A stretch of DNA of 64,000 nucleotides from Nansenia antarctica. Its lineage: Eukaryota > Chordata > Actinopteri > Argentiniformes > Microstomatidae. The notes beneath the pieces are model-generated. The model was not told the DNA's origin. It ran no database searches and worked only from the letters and a program-made list of their open reading frames with translations. The position numbers were made by a program, and so were the translations under genes. The stretch spans positions 31,850,693 to 31,914,692 of the forward strand of contig OZ022349.1 of NCBI GenBank assembly GCA_963989245.1. The letters are read 5' to 3'. Shown one piece after another: positions 62,178 through 64,000 of the stretch (within the stretch, counting starts at the first letter, position 1; every line of letters begins with the position of its first letter).

Positions 62178-64000
62178 CACACGCAATTCAAGTTGCTCTG
62201 ATTGTCATTTAGAGTTACGTTATAGGATTATTCAACAACAAGTCAAAATGTGCTCGTGAAAGGCAGAAAACAACACTTTGATAGTTTGATATAACTTGAG
62301 AACGAATGCAAAAAACAGTCCACTCTAAGAACAGGCCGCTTGGACACTTTCAGAACAGCTCTGTTAATGACTGAAAACAGCTCTCGAAGAGATTGTCAAA
62401 AGAGACTCCGAAAACGAAACGTTGATCACTTTTGAGCAAAAGGCTGCACACACGCAATTCAAGTTGCTCTGATTGTCATTTAGAGTTACATTATAGGATT
62501 ATTCAACAACAAGTCAAAATGTGCTCGTGAAAGGCAGAAAACAACACTTTGATAGTTTGATATAACTTGAGAACGAATGCAAAAAACAGTCCACTCTCAG
62601 AACAGGCCGCTTGGACACTTTCAGAACAGCTCTGTTAATGACTGAAAACAGCTCTCGAAGAGATTGTCAAAAGAGACTCCGAAAACGAAACGTTGATCAC
62701 TTTTGAGCAAAAGGCTGCACACACGCAATTCAAGTTGCTCTGATTGTCATTTAGAGTTACATTATAGGATTATTCAACAACAAGTCAAAATGTGCTCGTG
62801 AAAGGCAGAAAACAACACTTTGATAGTTTGATATAACTTGAGAACGAATGCAAAAAACAGTCCACTCTAAGAACAGGCCGCTTGGACACTTTCAGAACAG
62901 CTCTGTTAATGACTGAAAACAGCTCTCGAAGAGATTGTCAAAAGAGACTCTGAAAACGAAACGTTGATTACTTTTGAGCAAAAGGCTGCACACACGCAAT
63001 TCAAGTTGCTCTGATTGTCATTTAGAGTAACATTATAGGATTATTCAACAACAAGTCAAAATGTGCTCGTGAAAGGCAGAAAACAACACTTTGATAGTTT
63101 GATATAACTTGAGAACGAATGCAAAAAACAGTCCACTCTCAGAACAGGACGCTTGGACACTTTCAGAACAGCTCTGTTAATGACTGAAAACAGCTCTCGA
63201 AGAGATTGTCAAAAGAGACTCCGAAAACGAAACGTTGATCACTTTTGAGCAAAAGGCTGCACACACGCAATTCAAGTTGCTCTGATTGTCATTTAGAGTT
63301 ACATTATAGGATTATTCAACAACAAGTCAAAATGTGCTCGTGAAAGGCAGAAAACAACACTTTGATAGTTTGATATAACTTGAGAACGAATGCAAAAAAC
63401 AGTCCACTCTAAGAACAGGCCGCTTGGACACTTTCAGAACAGCTCTGTTAATGACTGAAAACAGCTCTCGAAGAGATTGTCAAAAGAGACTCCGAAAACG
63501 AAACGTTGATCACTTTTGAGCAAAAGGCTGCACACACGCAATTCAAGTTGCTCTGATTGTCATTTAGAGTTACATTATAGGATTATTCAACAACAAGTCA
63601 AAATGTGCTCGTGAAAGGCAGAAAACAACACTTTGATAGTTTGATATAACTTGAGAACGAATGCAAAAAACAGTCCACTCTAAGAACAGGCCGCTTGGAC
63701 ACTTTCAGAACAGCTCTGTTAATGACTGAAAACAGCTCTCGAAGAGATTGTCAAAAGAGACTCTGAAAACGAAACGTTGATTACTTTTGAGCAAAAGGCT
63801 GCACACACGCAATTCAAGTTGCTCTGATTGTCATTTAGAGTAACATTATAGGATTATTCAACAACAAGTCAAAATGTGCTCGTGAAAGGCAGAAAACAAC
63901 ACTTTGATAGTTTGATATAACTTGAGAACGAATGCAAAAAACAGTCCACTCTCAGAACAGGCCGCTTGGACACTTTCAGAACAGCTCTGTTAATGACTGA
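62178..64000. repeat. 7-monomer HOR, right end, copy 5 (runs off the window)
   Basis: ttacGtt at 62212 starts another unit. Its fourth monomer carries cagGacgc (63146), as in the unit at 55945. After the fifth monomer it goes directly to a tctAag/actcTg/gatTac monomer and a gtAac monomer, so this copy is rearranged. The array continues past the end of the window. Confidence 0.82.

Larger units (their letters stand above)
22201..64000. repeat. Right satellite block: 271-bp tandem array
   Basis: Same satellite, same orientation and same 271-bp period as the left block, about 154 monomers. From 28577 to the last full boundary at 63804 there are 130 monomers with a net length change of only -3 (two 2-bp deletions at about 35520 and 37686, and one extra A at about 42820). 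Block-specific variants are ttacGtt, ttacAat, cagcaag, tcaaAaacaag, gtAattt and ctcAtgaaag. The 260-bp short monomer is absent. HOR tracts are listed separately. No gene, transposon or other insertion interrupts this block. Confidence 0.98.

Noticed and set aside
1..64000. A previously undescribed gene system or operon
   Set aside because: Apart from the 33-codon transposase fragment, no coding region can be supported. Anything new here lies in the repeat organisation and not in proteins.

Overview
This window is almost entirely one tandem satellite DNA. The repeat unit is 271 bp, and all copies lie head to tail in the same orientation. It fills 1-21473 (79 complete monomers and one cut short) and 22201-64000 (about 154 monomers). 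The two blocks are separated by a 527-bp piece of a hAT-type DNA transposon (21474-22000) and an assembly gap of exactly 200 N (22001-22200). I see no intact protein gene, rRNA, tRNA or CRISPR array. The long tandem array, the hAT element with AACGCG/GTTACT subterminal motifs and a BED-like transposase start, and the 200-N gap all point to a scaffolded animal genome. A teleost fish is my best guess, from recalled resemblance of the transposon end only. The likely setting is pericentromeric, centromeric or other heterochromatin.

The array is not a simple run of equal copies. Monomers carry a small set of diagnostic variants (for example tctCag/tctAag, actcCg/actcTg/actccA, gttgatCac/gttgatTac, gagtTac/gagtAac, ttacAtt/ttacAat/ttacGtt, aagtCaaa/aagtGaaa), and these variants recur at exact multiples of the monomer. 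This is higher-order repeat (HOR) organisation. Left block: a 7-monomer unit of 1887 bp (8663-10549, 10550-12436, 15418-17304) lies within an 18-monomer period of 4868 bp (3795-8662 and 10550-15417). Right block: tracts repeat with offsets of 5 monomers (around 30.7-33.5 kb), 7 monomers (32.1-35.1 kb), 8 monomers (2166 bp, 35.1-38.9 kb) and 12 then 10 monomers (43.75-52 kb). From 54048 to the end there is a regular 7-monomer unit of 1897 bp, with one 9-monomer variant.

The two blocks have different variant repertoires. A shorter monomer type of 260-261 bp, lacking 10 bp, occurs only in the left block and becomes frequent (every 2-3 monomers) in the last 2.3 kb before the transposon. The right block has no short monomers but has ttacGtt, ttacAat, cagcaag and gtAattt variants that I did not find on the left.

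The transposon fragment keeps a 5' end starting CAGTGATG directly after satellite sequence. It has three taacgcgatact motifs and the first 33 codons of a BED/hAT-like transposase reading frame, which then runs into a stop at a 17-bp palindrome. Its 3' end lies in the gap. The first 2.5 kb after the gap is satellite with an abnormally high rate of one-base insertions and deletions that fades by about 28.4 kb. This looks more like poor consensus at a contig end than biology. Beyond that, 130 monomers (28577-63806) carry only three visible length changes.
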